Positions 1-7,200 of a stretch of DNA of 14,247 bases are shown one piece after another. Origin of the DNA: Bacteroidales bacterium UBA3382. Lineage in GTDB: Bacteria; Bacteroidota; Bacteroidia; Bacteroidales; UBA932. Location of the stretch: NCBI GenBank assembly GCA_002358965.1, contig DEPW01000010.1, positions 1-14,247 on the forward strand, given 5' to 3'. The translations under genes and the position numbers were made by a program. Under the pieces are notes generated by a model, which made no database searches, had not been told where the DNA came from, and was given only the letters and a program-made list of their open reading frames with translations. The first letter of the stretch is position 1; every line of letters begins with the position of its first letter.

Positions 1-150
1 TCATTTTTCTTGCGGCATTTTATATCCTATTCGGCGGCACCTTCCCGAAACCGAGGCATCTGCGACCGGCAGGCGGCTTGCAAGGGACGATTTTGCGGAT
101 AACCGTAAAAAATTTTAAACATCTTCTGAATTTTATAATGGCAAGTTTCT

Positions 151-158
151 TAACTTTG
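151..158 (+). promoter_or_regulatory. Candidate -7 promoter element for asnS
   Basis: TAACTTTG matches the Bacteroidota sigma-ABfr -7 consensus TAnnTTTG exactly and lies 23 bp before the asnS ATG, which implies a leader of roughly 18-20 nt. No clear TTTG -33 box is seen about 20 bp further upstream; that stretch is simply AT-rich (around 127-140). The position suggests one promoter for asnS, udk and the TonB-like gene. The call is motif-based only. Confidence 0.55.
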
Positions 159-181
159 CATGAAATTTAAAAGTCAATAAG

Positions 182-1579
182 ATGGAAAAGGAAATCAGAA
201 GAGCACGAATCAAAGAGCTGCTTAACATGCAGCCGGGAGCAGAAGTAATCGTCAAAGGCTGGGTCAGGACCAAAAGAGGCAACAAGAACATCAGCTTTAT
301 CGCTCTGAACGACGGCTCTACCATCAACAACATACAGGTCGTATGCGACTTGAAAGCATTCGACGAAGAGATGATGAAGAAAGTGACTACCGGAGCATGC
401 CTCAAGGTGCAGGGCGACCTCGTGGAGTCGGTGGGAAGCGGCCAGGCCGTCGAGATACAGGCCAAAGACATTTTGGTTTACGGGACTGCCGATCCTAACA
501 CCTACCCTCTCCAGAAGAAGGGGCACACCCTTGAGTTCCTCAGGAGCATAGCGCATCTGAGACCGAGGACCAATACTTTCGGTGCAGTACTGAGGATCCG
601 CCATGCGATGGCATTCGCGATACATAAGTTTTTCAACGACAGAGGATTCGTCTATCTGCACACGCCGCTTATCACCGCTTCGGACTGCGAAGGCGCGGGG
701 GCGATGTTCCAGGTAACCACGCTCGATCTGAACAATCCGCCGCGCAAAGAAGACGGAAGCATCGACTATAGCGAAGACTTTTTCGGAAGGATGACCTCCC
801 TGACAGTAAGCGGACAGCTCGAAGGCGAGCTCGGAGCGATGTCGTTGGGACTCATCTACACATTCGGACCTACATTCCGCGCCGAGAACTCCAACACCCC
901 GAGGCATCTTGCGGAATTCTGGATGATCGAGCCTGAAATGGCCTTCTACGAAATCGAAGACAACATGGATCTTGCCGAAGATTTCATCAAATATTGCGTC
1001 AAATATGCCCTTGACAACTGCATGGACGACCTCAGGTTCCTGAACGACATGTTCGACAAAGATCTCATCACGAGACTCCAGGGTGTAATCGATACCGAAT
1101 TCGCAAGGATCACTTATACCGAAGGCATAGACATCCTGCTCAAATCCGGAAGGAACTTCGAATTCCCTGTCTCATGGGGCGTGGATTTGCAGAGCGAACA
1201 CGAAAGATACCTTGTCGAAGAGCATTACAAGAGACCTGTGATCGTCACCGACTACCCTAAAGACATCAAGGCATTCTACATGAAACAGAACGATGACGGC
1301 AAGACGGTACGCGGAATGGACGTACTCTTCCCCAAGATCGGGGAAATCATCGGCGGGTCGCAAAGGGAGGAAGACCTTGACAAACTGAACAGAAGGATCG
1401 CCGAACTGGGCATGGATACCAGGAACCTGCAATGGTACATAGACACGCGAAGGTTCGGGACTGCCCCTCACAGCGGCTTCGGTCTGGGCTTCGAGAGATT
1501 GCTGCTCTTCGTCACCGGCATGGCCAACATCAGGGATGTGATACCGTTCCCGAGGACACCGAAAAACGCCGAATTTTAA
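182..1579 (+). CDS. asnS: Asparaginyl-tRNA synthetase (AsnRS)
   Basis: This cytoplasmic class IIb aminoacyl-tRNA synthetase charges tRNA-Asn with asparagine using ATP. The 465-aa length is normal for bacterial AsnRS. An N-terminal OB-fold anticodon-binding domain covers about residues 22-105 (starting near VKGWVRTKRG). The catalytic core follows, with motif 2 at about 231-252 (TFRAENSNTPRHLAEF), the GGSQRE block at 391-396, and motif 3 at 432-450 (GFGLGFERL, conserved Arg439), ending RDVIPFPRTP. The AsnRS-type FRAENSNT sequence favours asparagine over aspartate specificity. The ATG at 182 lies just after a TAACTTTG promoter element, and no in-frame alternative looks better. It is first in a tightly spaced run, with udk starting 12 bp after its stop. 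I see no truncation or missing motif. Confidence 0.97.
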   Translation: MEKEIRRARIKELLNMQPGAEVIVKGWVRTKRGNKNISFIALNDGSTINNIQVVCDLKAFDEEMMKKVTTGACLKVQGDLVESVGSGQAVEIQAKDILVYGTADPNTYPLQKKGHTLEFLRSIAHLRPRTNTFGAVLRIRHAMAFAIHKFFNDRGFVYLHTPLITASDCEGAGAMFQVTTLDLNNPPRKEDGSIDYSEDFFGRMTSLTVSGQLEGELGAMSLGLIYTFGPTFRAENSNTPRHLAEFWMIEPEMAFYEIEDNMDLAEDFIKYCVKYALDNCMDDLRFLNDMFDKDLITRLQGVIDTEFARITYTEGIDILLKSGRNFEFPVSWGVDLQSEHERYLVEEHYKRPVIVTDYPKDIKAFYMKQNDDGKTVRGMDVLFPKIGEIIGGSQREEDLDKLNRRIAELGMDTRNLQWYIDTRRFGTAPHSGFGLGFERLLLFVTGMANIRDVIPFPRTPKNAEF

Positions 1580-1591
1580 ACTGTCCGGAAA

Positions 1592-2203
1592 ATGTTCGTC
1601 ATCGGCATAGCCGGCGGTTCGGGCTCGGGAAAAACGACCGTAGTGAAAAACATCACCGACAACCTGAAAGAGCAGGTTGTCGTGATTCCACAGGATTCAT
1701 ATTACAAGGATTCGAGCCATCTGGCATTGGAAGAGAGGCAGAAACTCAATTTCGACCATCCCGAATCCATAGATTTCGATCTGCTCATAAAGCAACTCGG
1801 AGAGCTTCGGGAAGGTAAAAGCATCGAACAGCCGGTTTACTCCTATCTTACCTGCTCCAGGTCCAAGACAGAGACCATCACCGTAAGGCCCGCAAGCGTC
1901 ATCATCATAGAAGGCATACTGATCTTTACCTGCAAACAGCTCCGCGACCTTATGGACATCAGAGTATTCGTGGACGCCGACGATGACGACAGGCTCATGA
2001 GGGTAATCACGCGGGACATAGAGGAAAGGGGCAAGACCGTCGCACAGGTCATCGAGCGCTATACCAAGACTGTGAAGCCTATGTATCTTCAGTTCATAGA
2101 GCCGAGCAAGAGGTATGCCGACATAATCATCCCCCAGGGAGGACACAACAAAGTAGCGATAGACATACTCACGGCAACCATCGAAAAGAGGCTGGCACAA
2201 TAA
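1592..2203 (+). CDS. udk: Uridine kinase (uridine/cytidine kinase)
   Basis: Uridine kinase phosphorylates uridine or cytidine to UMP or CMP in pyrimidine salvage, in the cytoplasm. The 203-aa protein has a P-loop at residues 8-15 (GGSGSGKT), the substrate-site block QDSYYKD at 34-40, NFDHPES at 53-59, PVYSY at 81-85, a Walker B-like IIIEGIL at 104-110, the lid arginine block RDIEERG at 141-147, and PSKRYADIIIP at 171-181. These are the usual family motifs at the usual spacing, and length is typical. The ATG at 1592 follows the asnS stop by 12 bp with no promoter or terminator between, so it is probably co-transcribed. The next ATG begins 1 bp after its stop. Phosphoribulokinase belongs to the same superfamily, but length and motifs favour Udk. 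Confidence 0.95.
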   Translation: MFVIGIAGGSGSGKTTVVKNITDNLKEQVVVIPQDSYYKDSSHLALEERQKLNFDHPESIDFDLLIKQLGELREGKSIEQPVYSYLTCSRSKTETITVRPASVIIIEGILIFTCKQLRDLMDIRVFVDADDDDRLMRVITRDIEERGKTVAQVIERYTKTVKPMYLQFIEPSKRYADIIIPQGGHNKVAIDILTATIEKRLAQ

Positions 2204-2204
2204 G

Positions 2205-2948
2205 ATGAGATTCAGGAAAGAGAACTTGGCAGGTCTATATCTCACCGTAATCATACACCTTACGGTGATCATCATACTGCTTTCCTGCAAGATAACCCGG
2301 CTGGTTGTCGCCGAGCAGTCTTTCGTCCTCGATTTCAGCCAGCAGGAGGAAGCCGAGATGCTCAGGCAACAGGAAGAATTCAAGGCAGACATCAGCGAAC
2401 AACTCGATGAAATTTTGGCGTCCGCAAAGGCCCAAGACCGAAGCAATATCCGGAATGTCGCAGTAGACGCAAACGAAAAACGCACCGGCGAACAGCTCCG
2501 CGACGACCGCGGTGCCAGCGACGTATACGACCAGGCAAGGGAACTCCAAAGGAAGCTTGAGGCTTCAAGGAAGGCCGCAATGGCGGAAGAACAGTTTGAA
2601 GACAATGCCGTAGACCTCACTGAAGAGTATCAGGATCCGGTCACCGACCAGGAAGGACAGTACAACGGAGCGAGCGTACTTTCGTTTTCCCTCGACGGAA
2701 GGAAAGCGCAGGGAGACCTTCCAGTCCCTGCATACCAATGCCCCGGCGGCGGGGATGTCTCCGTCATGATCGAAGTAAACCGCTCCGGAAGGGTAGTCAA
2801 GGCCGAGGTAATCGACGAAGTCTCCGAACCGGACGCATGCGTGAGGGAAGCCGCCTTAAGGGCCGCTAAAAGATCTTTGTTCACAGCGAAAGACGATGCC
2901 CCGGAAAGGCAGAGAGGCGAAATAGTCTACAGGTTCATCGCCCAATGA
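2205..2948 (+). CDS. TonB-like membrane-anchored protein (energy-transducer type)
   Basis: The architecture resembles TonB-family energy transducers: a short basic N-terminus, one transmembrane segment (about residues 10-27, LYLTVIIHLTVIIILL), a long charged and probably flexible periplasmic stretch (about 45-165, rich in E, Q, D, K), and a C-terminal TonB-like fold (about 172-247: PVPAYQCPGGGDVSVMIEVN...IVYRFIAQ). The C-terminal domain holds two cysteines (179 and 212) that could form a disulfide. TonB proteins carry inner-membrane ExbBD energy to outer-membrane transporters. No exbBD or TonB-dependent receptor lies nearby, so its partner is unknown. It starts 1 bp after udk, which suggests operon membership. 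Its 3' end overlaps the convergent cstA by 14 bp. It lacks the proline-rich linker of classical TonB, so a TonB-fold protein with another role is possible. Confidence 0.75.
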   Translation: MRFRKENLAGLYLTVIIHLTVIIILLSCKITRLVVAEQSFVLDFSQQEEAEMLRQQEEFKADISEQLDEILASAKAQDRSNIRNVAVDANEKRTGEQLRDDRGASDVYDQARELQRKLEASRKAAMAEEQFEDNAVDLTEEYQDPVTDQEGQYNGASVLSFSLDGRKAQGDLPVPAYQCPGGGDVSVMIEVNRSGRVVKAEVIDEVSEPDACVREAALRAAKRSLFTAKDDAPERQRGEIVYRFIAQ

Positions 2949-4419
2949 TCCCGGAAGAGTAAGGAGCCTTCCTGGCAGACACTATCCTCCATATGAACAG
3001 GCCGAGAGCCACTGCTATCCCTGCCGCATAGCCTGCCACAGGCTCTATGTTCAATCCTCCGCTGACATAAGGGGCGATAAGGAAATAGCTGACACATACG
3101 AAGGTAAGGAAAGCCGCAGGGATCGACAGTATCAAATGGTTCTTCCCCGCCTTGACCATATATGCCGCTCCGGCCCACAGGGTAGTCATCGCCAGCACCT
3201 GGTTGCCTATGCCCACATAGTTCCAAATGGTCGAAAATTCCACCTTGCACATGATGAAAGCCACGATGAATATCGGCACGGCCACTATGATACGGTTCAG
3301 TATGGGTTTCTGCCTGTATTTCAGGCCGTCGGCCAAAGTCAGCCTCAGACTGCGGAAAGCCGTGTCCCCCGATGTTATGGGACACACGACCACGCCTATT
3401 ATGGCGATTACCGCACCCACCTTCCCAAGCCATGACCGGCAGATGAGGTCGACGGCTATCGCCGGAGTCACCTTGGTAAGCGTACCGTCTATCATGATGC
3501 CCTCGGTAGCAGCGGCATTAAGTCCTTCGGGGCCTCCGAAATAGCTCATAGCCGCGCTGGCCCAAATCATGGCCACGATTCCTTCGCATATCATCGCCCC
3601 GTAAAATACAGGCCTGCCGTAACGCTCGTTTTTCAGGCACCGTGAAATCATCGGCGACTGCGTCGCATGAAAACCGGAAATCGCACCGCACGATATCACG
3701 ATGAACATCATCGGCACGAGCACATTGTTTTGGGGATCATAATGGAAATTCTTCAGACCGGAAAGCGTTAGCTCCGGCATGGACACTTCGCCCGTTGCGG
3801 CATTTACCAACATCATGGCACCTACGCCCACCGCCATGAAAAGCAGGGCCGCACCCATGTACGGGTATATCGTGCCGATTATCTTGTCGATAGGCAGCAA
3901 AGTAGCCAGAATATAATACACGAACACTATATACAGCCAGACCTCCTTAGGCCAGGAGGTCAGGGACGCCAGCAGGTCTGCCGGACCTACGACGAAAGAT
4001 ACGCCTACCGCCAGCAACATGACGCTTACGAATATCAGAAGTATGCGCCTGACCGTCTTCCCCAGATAATGTCCTATGATGTCCGGGAGGCTCATCCCAT
4101 CGTGCCTGATGGAAAGCATTCCGGAAAAATAATCATGGACGGCCCCCATGAAAATGCAGCCTATGACTATCCACAGGTATGCCGCCGGACCATAGGCCGC
4201 ACCCAGGACAGCCCCGAATATGGGACCGAGTCCGGCTATGTTCAGAAACTGTATTACAAAAGCCTTCCACGGCTTTATCTCTTTATAATCTACCCCGTCC
4301 GCCAATTTCCGGACCGGCGTCTGACGCGAAGGGTCTGCTCCGAAAGCCTTTTCGACATATTTTCCATAGGTAAAGTAGGCCGCGACAAGCAGCGTTATCG
4401 ACAGAAGGAAAGTGATCAT
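2935..4419 (-). CDS. cstA: CstA-family carbon starvation carrier
   Basis: This is a polytopic inner-membrane protein of the CstA family. Known members import pyruvate (E. coli CstA, BtsT) or have been linked to peptide uptake. Family signatures are clear: QFLNIAGLGPIFGAVLGA (about 57-74), GCIFMGAVHDYFSGMLS (about 87-103), SCGAISGFHATQSPM, and GDTAFRSLRLTLAD. There are many hydrophobic helices. At 494 aa it is the short form; E. coli CstA is about 700 aa. I chose the ATG at 4419 because the protein then starts MITFLLSITLL, directly at the first membrane segment, behind an A-rich stretch usual for this phylum. A TTG at 4449 would add ten lysine-rich residues and is less likely. It is monocistronic and convergent with the TonB-like gene. 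Confidence 0.92.
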   Translation of the reverse strand: MITFLLSITLLVAAYFTYGKYVEKAFGADPSRQTPVRKLADGVDYKEIKPWKAFVIQFLNIAGLGPIFGAVLGAAYGPAAYLWIVIGCIFMGAVHDYFSGMLSIRHDGMSLPDIIGHYLGKTVRRILLIFVSVMLLAVGVSFVVGPADLLASLTSWPKEVWLYIVFVYYILATLLPIDKIIGTIYPYMGAALLFMAVGVGAMMLVNAATGEVSMPELTLSGLKNFHYDPQNNVLVPMMFIVISCGAISGFHATQSPMISRCLKNERYGRPVFYGAMICEGIVAMIWASAAMSYFGGPEGLNAAATEGIMIDGTLTKVTPAIAVDLICRSWLGKVGAVIAIIGVVVCPITSGDTAFRSLRLTLADGLKYRQKPILNRIIVAVPIFIVAFIMCKVEFSTIWNYVGIGNQVLAMTTLWAGAAYMVKAGKNHLILSIPAAFLTFVCVSYFLIAPYVSGGLNIEPVAGYAAGIAVALGLFIWRIVSARKAPYSSGIIGR

Positions 4420-4458
4420 TTGAAATATTTTTGTTAATTTTTTTTTCAAAAAACATCA

Positions 4459-4466
4459 CAAATTTA
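4459..4466 (-). promoter_or_regulatory. Candidate -7 promoter element for cstA
   Basis: Read on the minus strand this is TAAATTTG, a match to TAnnTTTG, 39 bp upstream of the preferred cstA ATG (4419). A minus-strand TTTG at 4492-4489 could be the -33 box; the spacer is 22 bp, slightly longer than the usual 19-21. The whole stretch is AT-rich, so a chance match is possible. Confidence 0.4.
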
Positions 4467-4477
4467 ATTAAATTATT

Positions 4478-4485
4478 TATATTTG
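4478..4485 (+). promoter_or_regulatory. Candidate -7 promoter element toward the fimbrial operon
   Basis: TATATTTG matches TAnnTTTG on the plus strand, but no TTTG -33 box stands 19-21 bp upstream. If used, transcription would start near 4491 and give a leader of roughly 315 nt before the ATG at 4806, so the whole palindrome at 4564-4784 would sit in the 5' UTR of the fimbrial mRNA. I saw no better -7 match between 4486 and 4805. Confidence 0.35.
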
Positions 4486-4563
4486 CATCAAAATTCGTAA
4501 ATGGGCGTTTTATGGACGGACATCTACGATAGGGGTTAAACAGTAAGAATTTTTATAAGATAA

Positions 4564-4784
4564 GTTACATTTTGTTCGGCGATTCGGAACTTCGCAACTT
4601 TTGAACACTACCCGGACAAAGTAACAAAAGGTGTTTGCGGGATATGTAAATGCCAGAGGAGGCTTGGGGACCGGAATGCTTCCGGTTTCCAAGTCCGCCT
4701 CTAAAGAGCATATCGGCGTGGGCTTCTTTGTTACTCGTCAGGTAGTCAGGCATTGCGAAGGCCTCGAATCGCAGTACGGGTAAC
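4564..4784. repeat. Large nested imperfect palindrome (about 220 bp) upstream of the fimbrial operon
   Basis: Complementary blocks lie in strict nested order around one centre near 4678. Left/right pairs are GTTAC 4564-4568 / GTAAC 4780-4784; GCGATTCG 4579-4586 / CGAATCGC 4765-4772; CTTCGCAA 4590-4597 / TTGCGAAG 4753-4760; ACTACC 4607-4612 / GGTAGT 4741-4746; AGTAACAAA 4620-4628 / TTTGTTACT 4727-4735; GATATG 4641-4646 / CATATC 4709-4714; AGAGG 4655-4659 / CCTCT 4698-4702. The core is a 12-bp stem, 4663-4674 with 4682-4693 (two G-T wobbles), closed by a 7-nt loop. Gaps between blocks are nearly equal on both sides (12 and 12 between the fifth and sixth pairs). No transposase is present. It may be a non-autonomous palindromic repeat or a structured RNA leader. 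No coding role is supported. Confidence 0.85.
4663..4693. repeat. Core hairpin of the large palindrome
   Basis: CTTGGGGACCGG at 4663-4674 pairs with CCGGTTTCCAAG at 4682-4693 across all 12 positions (two are G-T wobbles), with the loop AATGCTT at 4675-4681. GG 4661-4662 with CC 4695-4696, and AGAGG 4655-4659 with CCTCT 4698-4702, extend it past one bulged base and one mismatch. There is no T-run on either side, so it is not a normal intrinsic terminator. Confidence 0.85.
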
Positions 4785-4805
4785 AACGATTCCCGCGCTT
4801 TTATT

Positions 4806-6095
4806 ATGCCTGTAAAGATACTGCTTGCCATCCTGACGGCACTGACAATGTGCTTCGATGCCTTAGCCCAAGAAAGGGAAAAGGAGATACCCGCCGATGC
4901 TCCGGCAATCGGCTACAAATGGTATCCCCGTTATGTCACATTCCTCCCGTACGACAAGCTTGATTCGGTGCTTGCTTACGCGGAAACCGACATCGTGCCG
5001 GTAGTCTATGCCGTAAACAAATACGATCTCGTACCTAATCCGCAGACAGACAGCATCGCCGCACTCATAGACAGGATACGCTCGGACAAACGCATCAGAC
5101 TGGCCTATGTATGGATAGGAGGAAGCGCATCGCCCGAAGGCCCGGCCGACTGGAACAGGCAGCTGGGACAACTGAGGGCCGACGCATTGGGCGACTGGCT
5201 GCTCGACAACACTTCCCTGCCCGAAAATTTCCTGCGGATCGAGAATCTCGAAGAGGATTGGAATTCCGTAGTCCGAGTACTGGAAAACGGGGAAAAGGCG
5301 GATTTTCCCAACAAAGACAGGATACTTGAAATAATCTACCGGGAAAACGACAACGAAGAACGGAAAAAACAGATCCAGGCCATCGATTCAGGCCGCACAT
5401 GGAGAAAGATGATCAACGAACTGTTCAAGCCGTTCAGGAACTCCCGTATAGTAATCGTATGCAGCTCGGACATGGCCGAAAGGATCTATGCCATGGACCC
5501 GTGGGGACCGGCACCCGAATGCGAGCCTGTCTTAACGATCAAAGACAAGCAGATACCGCCTAAGCCCGAATACTGGTTCATTTCAGTAAAGACAAACGCA
5601 CTTTGGCTTGCGGCTCTCACAGCCAATATCGGCGTCGAAGTCCAGCTGCACAAGCAACTGACACTGGACATCCCGGCCTGGTATTCGCCTTATGACATCA
5701 CACCTACGCGGAAAATGAGACTTTTCGCCACACAGCCTGAAATACGCTTCTGGCCTGAAAGGGCCGGCAACGGACATTTCGTAGGCCTCCACACGCATGT
5801 CGCCGGATTCAATGTGGCAATCAACGATCACGGCCGATATCAGGATCCCAACCACGCGCTTTGGGGAATGGGCATAAGTTACGGCTATGCCATCGAATTG
5901 GGCAAACAAAAGAGATGGGCAGTCGAATTCAATATCGGAGCCGGTTTCGCCGAATACGATTACGACATTTACCGCAACTGGGAAAACGGGCCGAAAGTAG
6001 GTTCCGGTTCCGATTGGTACTGGGGCATCACCCGGGCCGGCATTTCCATATCCTACAAATGGTATGTCGAAAAAGGAAAAAGGAGGGGGCAATGA
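4806..6095 (+). CDS. OmpA-like / DUF3575 outer-membrane protein of a fimbrial operon
   Basis: This is a 429-aa exported protein. Residues 1-22 form a signal peptide (hydrophobic run, then ALAQ with probable cleavage after Ala21). About residues 60-220 resemble an OmpA-like domain: GGSASPEG at 105-112 and the helix NRQLGQLRADAL at 117-128 correspond to OmpA's GYTDxxG and NxxLSxxRA blocks. About 257-429 match DUF3575 (VKTNALWLAALTANIGVEVQ, HFVGLHTHVAGFN), likely membrane beta-strands, ending in ISISYKWY. DUF3575 proteins commonly sit at the head of Bacteroidales fimbrial operons, where I infer a role in anchoring or assembly at the outer membrane. Its stop overlaps the next ATG (ATGA). The start is fixed by the signal peptide; there is no Shine-Dalgarno, and the palindrome ends 21 bp upstream. 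Confidence 0.82.
   Translation: MPVKILLAILTALTMCFDALAQEREKEIPADAPAIGYKWYPRYVTFLPYDKLDSVLAYAETDIVPVVYAVNKYDLVPNPQTDSIAALIDRIRSDKRIRLAYVWIGGSASPEGPADWNRQLGQLRADALGDWLLDNTSLPENFLRIENLEEDWNSVVRVLENGEKADFPNKDRILEIIYRENDNEERKKQIQAIDSGRTWRKMINELFKPFRNSRIVIVCSSDMAERIYAMDPWGPAPECEPVLTIKDKQIPPKPEYWFISVKTNALWLAALTANIGVEVQLHKQLTLDIPAWYSPYDITPTRKMRLFATQPEIRFWPERAGNGHFVGLHTHVAGFNVAINDHGRYQDPNHALWGMGISYGYAIELGKQKRWAVEFNIGAGFAEYDYDIYRNWENGPKVGSGSDWYWGITRAGISISYKWYVEKGKRRGQ
6081..6086 (+). promoter_or_regulatory. Strong Shine-Dalgarno before the FimB/Mfa2-like gene
   Basis: AGGAGG lies 5 nt before the ATG at 6092, inside the end of the preceding coding region. Most other starts in the window show no Shine-Dalgarno, as is normal for Bacteroidota. 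The site supports a start at 6092 rather than an upstream in-frame ATG and suits translational coupling across the ATGA overlap. Because it also codes Lys-Arg-Arg-Gly, chance cannot be excluded. Confidence 0.55.
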
Positions 6096-7177
6096 AGACA
6101 CGGAAGATAACATATGCCGCACTTGCGCTTTGCCTGTCGGCCTGCATCGCCGCCTGCGACCGGACCATACACCAATACCCGGTTCCTCAGGACTCGCTCG
6201 TAATCATCGAAGCCAATGTCGACAGAGGACAGCCCGCATATTTCAAAGAGGTGATTTACGACGAAGAAGGCAACCGGAGCGAAAATGACTTGCAACCCGA
6301 TGAAGCACAGCCATATTATCCTTCTGACAAATTGGAAATGCGCATAATACTCGATATCTACAGCGGCCAGGCAAGCGAGAAATCCCCTCAACGCGAACGC
6401 CTGTGCAGAAGGATCCTATATGTCGAAAACATAGCCGGGATGCCGCAGGACACCATACATGTATGGCTTCCGGACGGGGACTATTATGTATTGGGATGGG
6501 CGGACTATGTTTTGAAAGACTCGCACCGCGGGACATACATCACCGACGACCTGACAAACATCCGGACAGACATCGAAGCATATCCGCGCAACACCCATCA
6601 CAGGAGTTCAGGAGCCGGAAACAACGAATTCGAAATAGACTTCAGCCTTACACAGGAAGGCTATCCCGTAATGAAGTCATCGGACGAAATCATCGAGTCG
6701 AGAATCATACCTGTCGACATGAAACGCTCTTCCGGAAGATACCGTATCATTGCGGAAGACTATGACGACTTCATCAGACAGGGCGGCCAAATCGAAGGCA
6801 TGACAGTAAAAGTGACCTACAAACAATATATAAGTTCCGGATTCAATGTGGCCACGATGGAACCTAACGATTTCGTCCCGACATACAGTTTCGACATAGA
6901 TCCGGCGGACATAGAGTATGAAGGGAAGCACGAAGCGTCCCTGTTCGGAGACTACATCTTCACTACCAACGGAGGAAATACGACAAACATCATAGCCGAT
7001 TTCATCTTTTACGACAAGGACGGAAACGAAATCAACCATTGCCAGAACATCGTCATACCGCTCAAACGCGACCATGAAACCATAGTCAGGGGATATTTCC
7101 TCACGCGCGAAGTCGGAAGCGGAAATATCATCGGCATCGATGAGAATTTTGACGGAGAACATTTGATAGAAATTTGA
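6092..7177 (+). CDS. FimB/Mfa2-like (DUF6562-type) fimbrial lipoprotein
   Basis: This is a 361-aa predicted lipoprotein. A lipoprotein signal peptide ends at either LSAC18 or IAAC22; Cys22 is preferred because CDRTIHQYP resembles mature FimB/Mfa2-family starts. Residues 130-140 read YYVLGWADYV, a pattern also found in the next protein (YQVVVWADFV), and both have IDENF near the end of the shared region (here 349-353). The two therefore look like relatives of one pilin-like beta-sandwich family. In type V pili, FimB/Mfa2 lipoproteins anchor the fibre in the outer membrane and limit its length; by position this is the likely anchor or accessory subunit. It overlaps the preceding gene by 4 bp and ends 23 bp before the next. 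An upstream in-frame start near 5861 is rejected because it would overlap the DUF3575 gene and bury the signal peptide. Confidence 0.8.
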   Translation: MKTRKITYAALALCLSACIAACDRTIHQYPVPQDSLVIIEANVDRGQPAYFKEVIYDEEGNRSENDLQPDEAQPYYPSDKLEMRIILDIYSGQASEKSPQRERLCRRILYVENIAGMPQDTIHVWLPDGDYYVLGWADYVLKDSHRGTYITDDLTNIRTDIEAYPRNTHHRSSGAGNNEFEIDFSLTQEGYPVMKSSDEIIESRIIPVDMKRSSGRYRIIAEDYDDFIRQGGQIEGMTVKVTYKQYISSGFNVATMEPNDFVPTYSFDIDPADIEYEGKHEASLFGDYIFTTNGGNTTNIIADFIFYDKDGNEINHCQNIVIPLKRDHETIVRGYFLTREVGSGNIIGIDENFDGEHLIEI

Positions 7178-7200
7178 TACACATAATTACAACCTAATTC

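Noticed and set aside
1..118. Open plus-strand frame from the window edge to a TAA at 116-118, possibly the 3' end of an upstream gene
   Set aside because: Only 38 codons are visible; another plus frame is also open over this stretch, and neither shows a recognisable C-terminus. It can be neither supported nor excluded.
167..907. 246-codon minus-strand open frame opposite asnS
   Set aside because: It is fully antisense to a conserved aminoacyl-tRNA synthetase and shows no family motif.
1697..2620. 307-codon minus-strand open frame opposite udk and the TonB-like gene
   Set aside because: It spans two genes with clear family features, its Ser/Leu-rich translation is typical of antisense frames, and it has no promoter element.
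4565..4831. 88-codon minus-strand open frame (and an overlapping 60-codon frame, 4510-4692) across the palindrome
   Set aside because: It overlaps the start of the DUF3575 gene, covers the palindrome whose pairing explains the sequence, and has no recognisable domain or promoter. It is better seen as a by-product of the repeat.
5861..6091. Upstream in-frame start for the FimB/Mfa2-like gene
   Set aside because: It would overlap the DUF3575 gene by over 230 bp and hide a clear lipoprotein signal peptide. The ATG at 6092 has AGGAGG 5 nt upstream.
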